Of a stretch of 64,000 bases of DNA, positions 1 to 7,448 are shown piece after piece. Source of the stretch: an uncultured Clostridia bacterium (GTDB taxonomy: Bacteria > Bacillota > Clostridia > Saccharofermentanales > Saccharofermentanaceae); the NCBI GenBank assembly GCA_946407705.1, contig CAMJPC010000001.1, positions 363,896 to 427,895 of the forward strand, given 5' to 3'. The translations under genes and the position numbers were made by a program. Each line of letters begins with the position of its first letter. Positions within the stretch are counted from its first letter, which is position 1. The notes below the pieces were generated by a model. The model was not told where the DNA came from, searched no databases, and saw nothing but the letters and a program-made list of their open reading frames with translations.

Positions 1-331
1 CGGTCACGAACAGGTCAGGCTCCTGCTCCTTATCCTTCATCTCCAATACTTTTCTTATTGTCCCGTTCTGATCCGGATAATATTCATTTTCAAGGAAGAA
101 CCCGCCTTCCGGACAGTAGAGGTGCTTGCCTAACTGAACCAGGGCAAGAGGCCTGATATCGTAATCATGCTCAGGATCAACAGTTCCGCTTGTGGCGATC
201 AATGCGTTAACGTCCTGAAAAAACGGAAGATCCGTTCCGCATCCGCCCGTTAACAAGGCGGAAACGCAAACGGATAAAGCAACCGTCCCGGTGATCAATG
301 CACGATTGATCTCTTTCCTGAAATCAAGCAT
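1..331 (-). CDS. Partial lipoprotein, C-terminus beyond the window
   Basis: I translated this by hand from ATG at 331 because the ORF track omits genes running off the edge. It reads open for 110 codons to base 2. It begins with a basic n-region (MLDFRKEIN), a hydrophobic stretch and a lipobox LTGGC with Cys at about residue 32, so it should be an Lgt/LspA-processed lipoprotein on the outer face of the membrane. The rest of the visible part has no motif I recognise. Its ATG lies 5 nt after the stop of the upstream LUD gene, so the two are probably co-transcribed. AAGG immediately before the ATG is too close for an ideal ribosome site. Function unknown. Confidence 0.75.
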   Translation of the reverse strand, partial: MLDFRKEINRALITGTVALSVCVSALLTGGCGTDLPFFQDVNALIATSGTVDPEHDYDIRPLALVQLGKHLYCPEGGFFLENEYYPDQNGTIRKVLEMKDKEQEPDLFVT

Positions 332-336
332 CCTTA

Positions 337-966
337 TCAAAACCCGAGATTGTCATTAACAAGGATTACCTTGATCCTTCCCTCGTGTCTTGAGAAACGC
401 GTGATGAGGATCTGGCAGCAGATCGTATCAGGTGACTTGCAGTTGAAGCACGTACCCTTTGAAGCACAGGGAGTACTGAGGCCGAAACGCTGCACATTAG
501 TGGGAGCAGCAACGTTTCTTGCGCGTTTCATTGCTGAATCAACGTCATTGCAGACCTTATTCATTCCGACTATGAAGATAACATGCTTGGGACCCTGTGC
601 GATCGCGGAAACACGGTTTGAATTACCGTCGATGTTTACGAGGATGCCGTCATCGGTCATTGCGTTGACGCTCGAAAGGAAGAAATCCGCATCGTATGCC
701 ATGAGCATTGCCTGCCTCTTGTCTTCATAAGCATCACGGTCAATGAAATTATAGTTGCCTTCTTTAAGTGCCTTGGTCAGACCGATTTCATGAACGCTCA
801 TGCCACCGCCCATGGAGATCGAACTTCCTTCGGGGATAAGATCAAGAGCGATCTTCAAAGCTTCTTCTTTATTTGCGGCATAGAAGCCTTCCATGTTGCG
901 TGACTTAAGACCCTCTATGGTCTTCTTTGCAAGGAGTTCATTTCGCTTAACGATGTTGTTATCCAT
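337..966 (-). CDS. LUD domain protein (lactate utilisation YkgG-like, DUF162)
   Basis: This 209-residue protein looks like a stand-alone LUD domain. It has a helical N-terminus, a glycine-rich SISMGGGMSVHEIGLT segment typical of the family, and a C-terminal cysteine group (CASKGTCFNCKSPDTICC). LUD proteins include LutB/LutC subunits of the lactate oxidation complex, but the short Cys-bearing form is common in anaerobes and has no settled reaction. No lutA or lutB partner lies nearby, so a role in lactate use is only family inference. The Cys cluster could bind metal or an iron-sulphur centre. The ATG at 966 has GAGGA upstream. An extended -10 promoter with direct repeats precedes it. Confidence 0.8.
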   Translation of the reverse strand: MDNNIVKRNELLAKKTIEGLKSRNMEGFYAANKEEALKIALDLIPEGSSISMGGGMSVHEIGLTKALKEGNYNFIDRDAYEDKRQAMLMAYDADFFLSSVNAMTDDGILVNIDGNSNRVSAIAQGPKHVIFIVGMNKVCNDVDSAMKRARNVAAPTNVQRFGLSTPCASKGTCFNCKSPDTICCQILITRFSRHEGRIKVILVNDNLGF

Positions 967-991
967 AGTCTTATCCTCGCTTCATGAAAAT

Positions 992-1025
992 ACTATCCGG
1001 TAACTATCCGGACGGACTAATTATA
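992..1025 (-). promoter_or_regulatory. Extended -10 promoter with a direct-repeat operator
   Basis: On the minus strand TGATATAAT (TATAAT at 1025-1020, TG one base upstream) forms an extended -10 for the LUD gene. Just downstream, where transcription should start, CCGGATAGT occurs twice (1011-1003 and 1000-992), 11 bp apart. One-turn spacing across the start site would suit a repressor. No regulator is adjacent, so the binding protein is unknown. Confidence 0.5.
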
Positions 1026-1043
1026 TCATCTCAGGCTATGTGT

Positions 1044-2165
1044 TTACTGAGGCAATAAGCGGAGGAGGCAGTAGACGCCCAGAAGTATTGCCAGGAAGAT
1101 GACGTTGATGACCGTGAAAGCCCCGATATAGCTGACTGACTTCTCCTTTGATTTGGGAAGAGCAGCGTGGAACTTATAGGTAATGAGGCTTGCCATGCTT
1201 GCAATGAGCGTACCGAGTCCTCCAAGGTTCGTACCTATTACAAGAGCCTGACCGTCCTTGGTAAAAGCCGATAACAGCAATGCGGCCGGAACGTTGCTTA
1301 TTACCTGCGAAGATACGATGGCGGTAAGCGCGGGTGATTTGGCGACGATCTCGGACATCGTATTATAAACGGCCTCTATCCTTCCCATGTTCCCAACGAA
1401 AACAAAGAAAAAAACGAAAGTGATGAGGAGCGTATAGTCAACGCCTTTGAAAGCTTTCCAGTCCATAACGAGCATTACGGCAACGAGAACGCCGAACGCG
1501 ATCAGGAAATGGATGACCCTCAATACCACGAGAAGGCTCAATGCGAACAGTACAACGCAGATGGCAGCTTTAACTCCGGATATCTTCTTTTGTTCCTCCG
1601 GTTCCTTATTCTCGATCTTCATGTCCTTGCAGAGGATGAAGATAGCAATCGTTACCAGTACGAGCGAGCAAAGCGAATAAGGGAGCATGAGCTTAAGGAA
1701 ATAACCCATCTCCATGTCGTAATGAGTGTAAAGATAAATGTTCTGAGGATTGCCGATCGGTGTCTGCATGCTTCCCAGGTTGGTCGCGACAGTCATTAAG
1801 ATCAGTGTAAAAGTAAGTGTCTTTCTGTCATCAAAAGACTTCATAAGAGCGATCGCGAAAGGAACGAGAGTTACGAGCGTTACGTCGTTTGTAAGTATCA
1901 TTCCCATGAAGAAAGCAAGCCAGACCAGGATAAGCGATACCATCCTTGACGAATGAACCTTTGAAAGGAGCTTGTTCGTGAGCTTGTCGAAAACGCCGAG
2001 TATAACGAGTTCCGATACTACGAGCATCATGCAGAAAAGGATCGCAAGGACCCTGAAATCAACATAACCGATGTAATCCTTATCGGGATGTACAAAGAAA
2101 CAGGATACTATTGCTAGTATCCCTGAAATAAACAAAACCGGATCTTTTTTGATGCGTTCCAACAT
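1044..2165 (-). CDS. SLC13/ArsB-type anion permease
   Basis: A 373-residue polytopic membrane protein with roughly ten hydrophobic segments. It fits the ion-transporter superfamily that holds the citrate/dicarboxylate carriers (CitMHS/SLC13), ArsB and NhaD. Supporting features are MTVATNLGSMQTPIGNPQNI, resembling the family's conserved hairpin loop with NPQN, and TNLGGLGTLIASMASLI near the C-terminus, the second symmetric hairpin. Length is slightly below the usual 400-450. The substrate cannot be read from sequence; di/tricarboxylate, sulphate or arsenite are possible. The ATG at 2165 is 32 nt after the DUF523 gene stop, so the two are likely one transcript. Confidence 0.8.
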   Translation of the reverse strand: MLERIKKDPVLFISGILAIVSCFFVHPDKDYIGYVDFRVLAILFCMMLVVSELVILGVFDKLTNKLLSKVHSSRMVSLILVWLAFFMGMILTNDVTLVTLVPFAIALMKSFDDRKTLTFTLILMTVATNLGSMQTPIGNPQNIYLYTHYDMEMGYFLKLMLPYSLCSLVLVTIAIFILCKDMKIENKEPEEQKKISGVKAAICVVLFALSLLVVLRVIHFLIAFGVLVAVMLVMDWKAFKGVDYTLLITFVFFFVFVGNMGRIEAVYNTMSEIVAKSPALTAIVSSQVISNVPAALLLSAFTKDGQALVIGTNLGGLGTLIASMASLITYKFHAALPKSKEKSVSYIGAFTVINVIFLAILLGVYCLLRLLPQ

Positions 2166-2197
2166 AGCGAACAGATTCTACACCTAAGGCAGATCTT

Positions 2198-2617
2198 TCA
2201 CAACAGTTCGGAAACATCCATTACCTTTATGTTGTTTTCGGTCAGGAGCCTTGTGAAAACGCCCTGTCCCGGTATCAGTTTTCCGGTGAAGGAACCGTCG
2301 TAGATCGTGTTCACTCCGCAGGAAGGACTCCTGGACTGCAAGATCACGAGTTCGATCCCGTTATCCTTCACGATCTTCAAGGCAAGCTCTGCTCCCCTTC
2401 TGAATTCCGCATCCACTGAAGTACCGTCCTTATGGCTTACGATGCCGTTTACTATCTCGGAAGATTCCCTCGGTGTCGGAAGTCCGCCCAATACCTCGGG
2501 ACAGATCTCATAAACTTCATGGCCTTTTACAAATTCAGCCACTTTCTCACTGTAGTTGTTGCCGCCGTTATATTTGCAGTTAACGCCGAGCAGGCATGAA
2601 CTTACCGCTATCTTCAA
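2198..2617 (-). CDS. DUF523 (YbbK-like) protein
   Basis: 139 residues with the family hallmarks: SSCLLGVNCKYNGGNN at the N-terminus, CPEVLGGLPTPR in the middle and QSRSPSCG near the C-terminus, each with a conserved Cys. DUF523 proteins are small cytosolic proteins, often fused to DUF1722, of unconfirmed function. The start is TTG at 2617, since AAGGAG lies 9 nt upstream and no ATG is available before the conserved N-terminus. It is the first gene of a probable two-gene unit with the anion permease. Confidence 0.85.
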   Translation of the reverse strand: MKIAVSSCLLGVNCKYNGGNNYSEKVAEFVKGHEVYEICPEVLGGLPTPRESSEIVNGIVSHKDGTSVDAEFRRGAELALKIVKDNGIELVILQSRSPSCGVNTIYDGSFTGKLIPGQGVFTRLLTENNIKVMDVSELL

Positions 2618-2647
2618 TCCGGATCACTCCTTTTCATGAATAAGGAC

Positions 2648-2656
2648 ATTATATCA
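2648..2656 (-). promoter_or_regulatory. Extended -10 promoter for the DUF523/permease unit
   Basis: The minus strand reads TGATATAAT, an extended -10 with TATAAT at 2653-2648, about 30 bp before the TTG start. The surrounding dodecamer AGATGATATAAT is identical to the one before the LUD gene at 1020. No clear -35 is needed with this type. Confidence 0.5.
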
Positions 2657-2754
2657 TCTGACTTTTTTACTACGATTCTGAAAACTTTTTCGGGATCGGC
2701 AACACCATTTACCTGAAGTGTTGCATAACCATCATACGCAGAAATCATTGCTGA

Positions 2755-2836
2755 TTGTTGGAGGCCTTGTTACCAACGATAATGAAGACATCAAACAAAG
2801 ACAAACACAAACACTAACAAACACAAAATCGGGAGG
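2755..2836 (+). promoter_or_regulatory. Promoter and A/C-rich leader of the mini-pilin gene
   Basis: TTGTTG (2755-2760) and GATAAT (2778-2783) are separated by 17 bp and form a plausible sigma-A promoter. The following 5' leader, about 2788-2830, is nearly free of G and T, with repeated ACAAACA units, and should be unstructured. It ends in GGGAGG (2831-2836), 8 nt from the ATG. An unstructured leader with a perfect ribosome site suggests strong translation. Confidence 0.5.
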
Positions 2837-2844
2837 AAAAGAAA

Positions 2845-3036
2845 ATGAAAATGGTTATGAAGTCACAGTCATCAAAGAAGGGTTTCTCACTCGTTGAACT
2901 CATTTGCGTTATCGCCATCATCGTTATCATCGCAGCAGCAGTCGGATTCAATTACGTTAAGATCTTCAGAAATCTCCCCTGGCAGGAGCTCGTCGGATCT
3001 GACAATCCTTTCACTGTAGTTGCACAGAACAAGTAA
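2845..3036 (+). CDS. Very small type IV pilin-like protein
   Basis: The 63-residue product has a perfect class III signal: basic leader ending in KKG, then FSLVEL with Glu at position 5 of the mature chain, then a long hydrophobic helix. A prepilin peptidase should cut after Gly13 and leave about 50 residues. Normal major pilins are 120-160 residues with a globular beta domain; here almost nothing follows the helix. The gene is monocistronic between its own promoter and a terminator, and no pilus assembly genes are in the window. It could be a minor pseudopilin, a free membrane peptide or a strand-forming mini-pilin. Family assignment of the N-terminus is safe; the role is not known. Confidence 0.8.
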   Translation: MKMVMKSQSSKKGFSLVELICVIAIIVIIAAAVGFNYVKIFRNLPWQELVGSDNPFTVVAQNK

Positions 3037-3062
3037 TCCATACCTTGCCATAAAAATAAAAG

Positions 3063-3091
3063 AGTTCCTGATTCATTTCAGGAACTTTTTT
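3063..3091. terminator. Bidirectional intrinsic terminator
   Basis: A perfect 9-bp stem, AGTTCCTGA (3063-3071) with TCAGGAACT (3078-3086), has a 6-nt loop and a T-run at 3086-3091. An A-rich run before it gives a U-tail on the other strand. It ends the mini-pilin transcript and probably the convergent minus-strand gene. Confidence 0.85.
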
Positions 3092-3096
3092 ATTGC

Positions 3097-3531
3097 TTAT
3101 TCAGGTTTGTCGGGATTATTCTTTCTCTTCTCACATTCGGGGCAGAGAGAAGTCGGCGTTATCGAGAATAACGATTCCTTTTTGTATCCGCACTTGGAAC
3201 AGATGAACACATACTTGGTAAACATGCTTCCCATCGTTGTGCTTACCAGCCATGTGCCGGTCTCATCATCAGCAACTTTGGGGATCTCCGGCTTATTCTC
3301 GGCAGGTTCCTTGGGCTGTTCGGGAGTTTTCACCGCTTCCTTTTCTTCTGCAACGAAGAGAACCGGGATCTTAATAGTTTCCTCGTCAAACCATGTGCTG
3401 GGTCTGGGCTCTTCAAATGTGCACTTAGTGCTGTAGAACGGACAACCGGAGCACTCGTTCCTGGTTACACACATTCTGTAAACGCCTCTCAATAACTGAT
3501 CCAGCTGTTGCTCTCTTTTCTCATTATTCAT
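3097..3531 (-). CDS. Unknown protein with two cysteine clusters (zinc ribbon)
   Basis: I chose the internal ATG at 3531 (144 residues) over the longer ORF because GAGGGG precedes it and the N-terminal extension looks non-coding. The product has an N-terminal Cx5Cx2Cx6C group (Cys21, 27, 30, 37) and a C-terminal CSKCG...CPECEKR zinc ribbon. Between them is a Pro/Glu-rich linker (TPEQPKEPAENKPEIPK). The layout resembles small nucleic-acid-binding or recruitment proteins, but I cannot place it in a named family. No membrane segment. It converges on the mini-pilin gene with a shared terminator. Confidence 0.7.
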   Translation of the reverse strand: MNNEKREQQLDQLLRGVYRMCVTRNECSGCPFYSTKCTFEEPRPSTWFDEETIKIPVLFVAEEKEAVKTPEQPKEPAENKPEIPKVADDETGTWLVSTTMGSMFTKYVFICSKCGYKKESLFSITPTSLCPECEKRKNNPDKPE

Positions 3532-3633
3532 TGGCTTAACCCCTCTAAGAAAGAATAACGGTTCAACGCTAATATTATAACAGCCTTTAGCAAGATATGT
3601 ATAATTGGCATGCCTGAAGATGTCCGGGAAGGT

Positions 3634-3668
3634 GCAAAAACCGGCCTGTAACATTGTTACAGACCGGC
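3634..3668 (-). terminator. Terminator containing the palindrome TGTAACATTGTTACA
   Basis: On the minus strand CCGGTCTGTAAC pairs with GTTACAGGCCGG (one mismatch), followed by TTTTTGC, a good intrinsic terminator for the gene ending at 3697. Its core TGTAACATTGTTACA (3647-3661) recurs exactly at 35516-35530 upstream of the trp operon. Confidence 0.7.
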
Positions 3669-3696
3669 ACAGATCATTGATTTTATTATGTTTTCC

Positions 3697-4206
3697 TTAA
3701 TCCCAGTTATTGTTCTCCCAGGAATGAAATCTGTCCAAGAGCATCATCATGATCATCTCTCTCATGGGTGCCGGGAAGACATTAAGCTCGTCATTTAACT
3801 GGTCCCTGAAGATATTAATGTCATCTAACAGGGCCCTGATGACGGTTCCTTCCCTCTGCTTTGAGTCGGACATCTTAAAATTGCTGATTGTCTTTCTCAG
3901 GATCCTCGGCTCCGTGTCCTCGATCGCCACGGGACTGTTCTCTATCTCCGAAGCGTCAGTGAGCTCAAATCCCCAGTCAGAAAGGACCGATGCCGCGACC
4001 ATGTTGATCACGCCGTAACTCGGCTCTTCTTCTGCATTCAGTTTCTTGATTACTATATCTTCTGCTTTTACGCCGTTCAGAAGCAGATCCACCATATCGG
4101 ACCTGATCCTTACACCCAACAGGAACAGCTTGTGGTCATCTATCTTCTTAGTATCGTCAAAGTAGACTATAGGTTCGTCAATATACCTTTCAAGATCAAA
4201 AACCAT
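3697..4206 (-). CDS. Unknown cytosolic protein
   Basis: 169 residues, acidic, without membrane segments or signal peptide. It appears helical in its second half (DSKQREGTVIRALLDDINIFRDQ) and carries a Met-rich stretch (MREMIMMMLLDRFHSW) near the C-terminus. I do not recognise a family. The ATG at 4206 is well supported by GGGAGG upstream. It seems to be transcribed alone, with its own terminator at 3634-3668. The codon choice matches neighbouring genes, so it is probably a real resident gene. Confidence 0.65.
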   Translation of the reverse strand: MVFDLERYIDEPIVYFDDTKKIDDHKLFLLGVRIRSDMVDLLLNGVKAEDIVIKKLNAEEEPSYGVINMVAASVLSDWGFELTDASEIENSPVAIEDTEPRILRKTISNFKMSDSKQREGTVIRALLDDINIFRDQLNDELNVFPAPMREMIMMMLLDRFHSWENNNWD

Positions 4207-4402
4207 ATTGTCCTCCCATAATTAACCTCAAAACGCTGACTAAGTGTCTGGCTTTATACTACACTCCGTGAATAACCTTGTTATTTACCCTGTGTTAATA
4301 AAAAGCAAAACAGTTTTGAATAAACCTTGTCAGAGGACAGGCTTATGAGAGGCATAACTTTTGAAATGGTTTATCTGTTAACGTAAGCAAACCCGTTCTT
4401 GC

Positions 4403-4519
4403 TTACTTGCGCCTGTAGAAAAGCCCGCCTTCTGCAGCGCCCTTGCCGAAACCGCCGTCATAAGTGACCGTGTCGATATACATACCCTTGGGCAGATAAG
4501 GGATGGCGGCATCCGAATC
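4403..4519 (-). pseudogene. Out-of-frame coding continuation of the small membrane protein
   Basis: Directly after the stop of the 69-residue gene (4518) the +1 frame stays open and reads as convincing protein (DSDAAIPYLPKG then MYIDTVTYDGGFGKG) before TAA at 4403. It has no start or ribosome site of its own. Removing one C from the CCCCC tract just upstream would join both frames into about 107 residues. I therefore read it as the detached C-terminus, caused by a real frameshift, a slippage site or a sequencing error. Confidence 0.5.
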
Positions 4520-4727
4520 AATCCTTAGGGGGATTCTCCTTGAAATACGACATGTAGTCTTCGTCATCATTCTGCTTCTTCTTTTTCTTGAGAAGGACCG
4601 TGAGAACGATTATGCTTCCGATGGTCATGGCGATAACTATCACGGCAACGATGACTACTATTGCCAGAAACGCTAACAGGACCGGACCGGAACCGGGTCC
4701 CATCATGTCTAAGTCAATCAGATTCAT
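4518..4727 (-). CDS. Small single-pass membrane protein, probably frameshifted
   Basis: 69 residues: a short acidic N-terminus, one or two closely spaced hydrophobic segments (about residues 16-46), then KKKKKQNDDEDY facing the cytosol by the positive-inside rule. The ATG at 4727 is one base from the stop of the MFS gene, so translation is coupled. Last gene of a four-gene membrane cassette. The stop comes right after a C5 run, and coding-like sequence continues in another frame for some 38 codons (see 4403-4519), so the natural protein may be longer. Function unknown. Confidence 0.65.
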   Translation of the reverse strand: MNLIDLDMMGPGSGPVLLAFLAIVVIVAVIVIAMTIGSIIVLTVLLKKKKKQNDDEDYMSYFKENPPKD

Positions 4728-4728
4728 A

Positions 4729-5799
4729 TTAACCTACCTCCCTTTTTTCAGGTTTCAGAATATAAAGAGCCAGCAGGAAACAAACAGCTGACGTGATCAC
4801 AAGGATAAGGACATTTACTATGAGGCTGTTGCTCTTAACAAACCAGGATATCGTCGCGCCTGCGAAAAGCGCTATGGTCGTGACGCCGAATGCGGCACCG
4901 GGTGCCATCTTCATGACGGAAATGACCATGCCCAATGTCACTGCGGTGGTCATGCTGAAGAATGTTATTCCGATGAGAGAGATGATCATCATCTTGTTGC
5001 CAAGGATCAGGAACGGCAACGCTCCGATAATGCAGATAAATGCAGTCTTCCTGATGCCGATCTTGTCGGACATTATGCCGCCCAAAGCTTTTCCGACACC
5101 CATGAAACAATAAAGGATGACTGACTGCACCATGGTGGTCTTCCATTCCATCGGAATGCCGTATCCGATGTAAGATCTGACTGCGACAATGAAGAAAGCG
5201 GCGAGAGCAACGATCACGACGTTCCTGCCCTTGATGACGTAATTAAAGCCTTTGCATTCGTCGGATTCCTTTGGATTGTCTTTCTTAAGCATCTCCCCTG
5301 CCATTACCAGCGGGAACATCGCCGCGCAAAGGAGCGCGATCCACCAGAAAGACATCTTTGTCGCTGCGAGGACCTGTCCCAGGATAACGCCGAAAGAACC
5401 TCCGCTTACAAATACCGCGACAGGCGTAAGCGTACCTCCCGAAGTCCTTATCGTAAGTTCAGCACCCGCCACGTGGATCATCGCGTTTCCGGTGGAAAGC
5501 AGTACGAGTGATGTCCAGAACAAAGCGCCTTCAGCCTTGAAGATGAAGAAAATGAGAAAGCCCGACAACAGTAAAGGAACGGATACAATTCCCGGTCTGA
5601 ATCTCTCGAAAAGATCGCGCAATGCGCCCCAGAAAAACTGCGGAACAAAAGCGATGCAATTATAAAGGAGCGCGACCATCGTGATGAATACGGGATCCTT
5701 GAAGATCCTGTAGAGCATGAAATAGCAGACTACTTCATTTATCATGTGAAGCACGAAGTAGAGTATTGCAGCTTTTGTTGCCCTGGTCTTAACGGTCAC
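4729..5799 (-). CDS. MFS-type transporter
   Basis: 356 residues with about eleven or twelve hydrophobic segments in the two-halves pattern of the major facilitator superfamily. The loop ALRDLFERFRPG near the second segment and GGIMSDKIGIRKTA between later segments both fit the family's A-motif (G-x-x-x-D-R-x-G-R-R) and its second-half repeat. At 356 residues it is short for an MFS carrier (usually near 400). The substrate is not evident. It sits 16 nt after one small membrane gene and 1 nt before another, all in one transcript, which hints at a dedicated assembly or accessory role for these small proteins. Confidence 0.7.
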   Translation of the reverse strand: MTVKTRATKAAILYFVLHMINEVVCYFMLYRIFKDPVFITMVALLYNCIAFVPQFFWGALRDLFERFRPGIVSVPLLLSGFLIFFIFKAEGALFWTSLVLLSTGNAMIHVAGAELTIRTSGGTLTPVAVFVSGGSFGVILGQVLAATKMSFWWIALLCAAMFPLVMAGEMLKKDNPKESDECKGFNYVIKGRNVVIVALAAFFIVAVRSYIGYGIPMEWKTTMVQSVILYCFMGVGKALGGIMSDKIGIRKTAFICIIGALPFLILGNKMMIISLIGITFFSMTTAVTLGMVISVMKMAPGAAFGVTTIALFAGATISWFVKSNSLIVNVLILVITSAVCFLLALYILKPEKREVG

Positions 5800-5815
5800 G
5801 AAGATCTCCTTCCTG

Positions 5816-6178
5816 TCAAAGTATCAGTTTAAATATCAGTCCGCCGATCGATGTTCCTATAAAGAACGAAACACTGTTCAGAACGAGTGACAAGATGAAC
5901 GGCGATGGCTTTTGGGCATATAGAAGCTTTCTGTAGATAAGCGCTTCCGTTATGAATACGGCAAGTTCAAGTACTGTTAAGTATAATGCTCTCGGAACCG
6001 TGGTATACGCTTCAAACATCAATCCCGAGAAGACGACTATCGGATTTGTCAGTATGTTCACGAAAAGGATCACGATAAGATCGAAGCCTTTCCGGATCCC
6101 TAATATGAGCGCTGTTCCTTCTTCAAGAACTATCGTCAGGAGAAGGCATATGGCAAATGTCAGAAAGACTTCTCTCAT
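5816..6178 (-). CDS. Unknown small membrane protein (four segments)
   Basis: 120 residues, nearly all hydrophobic, with about four membrane segments and a short loop NPIVVFSGLMFEAYTT. The third gene from the cassette's far end: 13 nt after the 6192 gene and 16 nt before the MFS gene. I cannot assign a family. The tight spacing and shared strand suggest it works with its neighbours. Confidence 0.6.
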   Translation of the reverse strand: MREVFLTFAICLLLTIVLEEGTALILGIRKGFDLIVILFVNILTNPIVVFSGLMFEAYTTVPRALYLTVLELAVFITEALIYRKLLYAQKPSPFILSLVLNSVSFFIGTSIGGLIFKLIL

Positions 6179-6191
6179 AACGGGAATATCA

Positions 6192-6545
6192 CTATCTGCT
6201 GATTATGAGATAACACACATACGGCAGGATAAAGACCGAACTGCAGATCAGGGAGATGATGACTCCGTTCATCTTTCTGTCCCTGAGTAAGAGCTGCCAG
6301 ACAAGCGCACTGAATCCGAAGTTCATCACGAAGACGATCAAGACGGTGATCCAGTGAGTGCCGACGGCAAGTTCAGCAAAAAAGCCGATAATGTAACCCA
6401 CAAGCACCGTGGAATTGTGAAGACAAAAGAGGATCCAGTGATCGATCTTTTTCTTCAGTCCGAAAAGCCTGGAGAACAGCTGTCCATACAAAAAAGGGAA
6501 GCTGACAGTCCAGATCACCATCGGCAAAAACAATGTACCTTCCAT
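6192..6545 (-). CDS. Unknown small membrane protein, first gene of the cassette
   Basis: 117 residues with four predicted membrane segments and a cytosolic RLFGLKKKID loop. AAAGGCAGGG upstream may serve as the ribosome site. It leads the four-gene membrane cassette 6545 to 4518. The sequence does not match a family I know. Confidence 0.6.
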   Translation of the reverse strand: MEGTLFLPMVIWTVSFPFLYGQLFSRLFGLKKKIDHWILFCLHNSTVLVGYIIGFFAELAVGTHWITVLIVFVMNFGFSALVWQLLLRDRKMNGVIISLICSSVFILPYVCYLIISR

Positions 6546-6580
6546 CCCGGATTACCCTGCCTTTCCTTATATATAAAGCA

Positions 6581-6619
6581 ATTATACTAAAAAGAAGGGC
6601 TGTCAAAAAGGCTTGACAG
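6581..6619 (-). terminator. Terminator of the 6633 gene overlapping the next promoter
   Basis: On the minus strand CTGTCAA (6619-6613) pairs with TTGACAG (6606-6600) and is followed by CCCTTCTTTTT. This looks like the terminator of the gene ending at 6633. TATAAT follows at 6586-6581, and TTGACA within the stem is only 14 bp from it, so the site may also hold a weak promoter for the membrane cassette. Confidence 0.5.
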
Positions 6620-6632
6620 GAATGCGCCGGAA

Positions 6633-7376
6633 TCAGTACTCGTTATTCTTGTGCGGAGCCTTGATCAAAATGTAGACCGCCGCAAGAAGGAGCGTGACCA
6701 TGTTTATGAAAGTAACCATCATGGAAGCGTCTGTGACCATATTCTGGATCTGTATCTGATTGCCTTTGTCAGCGGTCAAAATGGCACCGGCATATATTGC
6801 AATAACCGCAACCGTAGTTATGAGCGAGATCAAGGGCTTAATGAAAAAGAGCTTTATGTCCTTCTCGTATTTCCTGTTCCTGACGTAGACCGCAAATACG
6901 ATAACAGCCTCGATGAGAGCAGGAATTAAGGAAACAATCGTAGTAAGATAGGCATACTGAAGCGGAATGACAGATTTGGCGATCTTGCCGTTGATGGCTT
7001 GAAATACGAATGTCAATCCAAATGTGAGACCGACCCTGTTGATGATAACAACTATCACCAGCCATGATCCGATGACATAGCGGCGCTTGGCATAGAGAAC
7101 GAGAGACACGATGCATATGATCTGAAGGGCCATCGAGATCGCAGTCTTTGCATATGCGCTTTTTGCGATAAACTCCATGGAAAACCTTACCGCAACTATC
7201 TGGAAGATAACGTCCATCATCGCGATCAGGGAGCTCGCGATAAGCCATAATCCGAGGTTCTTTGTTTCCTTGTCCTTGATGGCCATGATGATAAGCCCCA
7301 GAACAAAGCAGCCGATCATCAGGACCGGTCTCGAATATGTATATCCTGTAAGCAAAAGCGCAAAGAATGATTCCAT
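6633..7376 (-). CDS. Unknown polytopic membrane protein
   Basis: 247 residues with seven or so hydrophobic segments and short basic loops (KDKETKN, YAKRRY, NRKYEKD). Not recognisable as a transporter family; the arrangement could be a sensor-type membrane domain or a permease, but no motif supports either. AGGAGAG precedes the ATG at 7376. It lies between two terminators and so appears to be a single-gene transcript. Confidence 0.6.
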   Translation of the reverse strand: MESFFALLLTGYTYSRPVLMIGCFVLGLIIMAIKDKETKNLGLWLIASSLIAMMDVIFQIVAVRFSMEFIAKSAYAKTAISMALQIICIVSLVLYAKRRYVIGSWLVIVVIINRVGLTFGLTFVFQAINGKIAKSVIPLQYAYLTTIVSLIPALIEAVIVFAVYVRNRKYEKDIKLFFIKPLISLITTVAVIAIYAGAILTADKGNQIQIQNMVTDASMMVTFINMVTLLLAAVYILIKAPHKNNEY

Positions 7377-7388
7377 AGTGATCTCTCC

Positions 7389-7417
7389 TAAAAAAGGGCG
7401 TTCGTTTGAACGCCCTT
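7389..7417 (-). terminator. Intrinsic terminator of the SulP gene
   Basis: AAGGGCGTTC (7394-7403) and GAACGCCCTT (7408-7417) form a perfect 10-bp stem with a 4-nt loop. On the minus strand it is followed by TTTTTT. It ends the SulP transcript about 30 bp after the stop codon. Confidence 0.85.
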
Positions 7418-7448
7418 GATTATACTATTATTTCCGCATTTTCGAAAA

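Noticed and set aside
4380-4405. Terminator GTAAGCAA/TTGCTTAC after the small membrane gene
   Set aside because: The 8-bp stem is real but no U-run follows on the minus strand, so I did not annotate it as a terminator.
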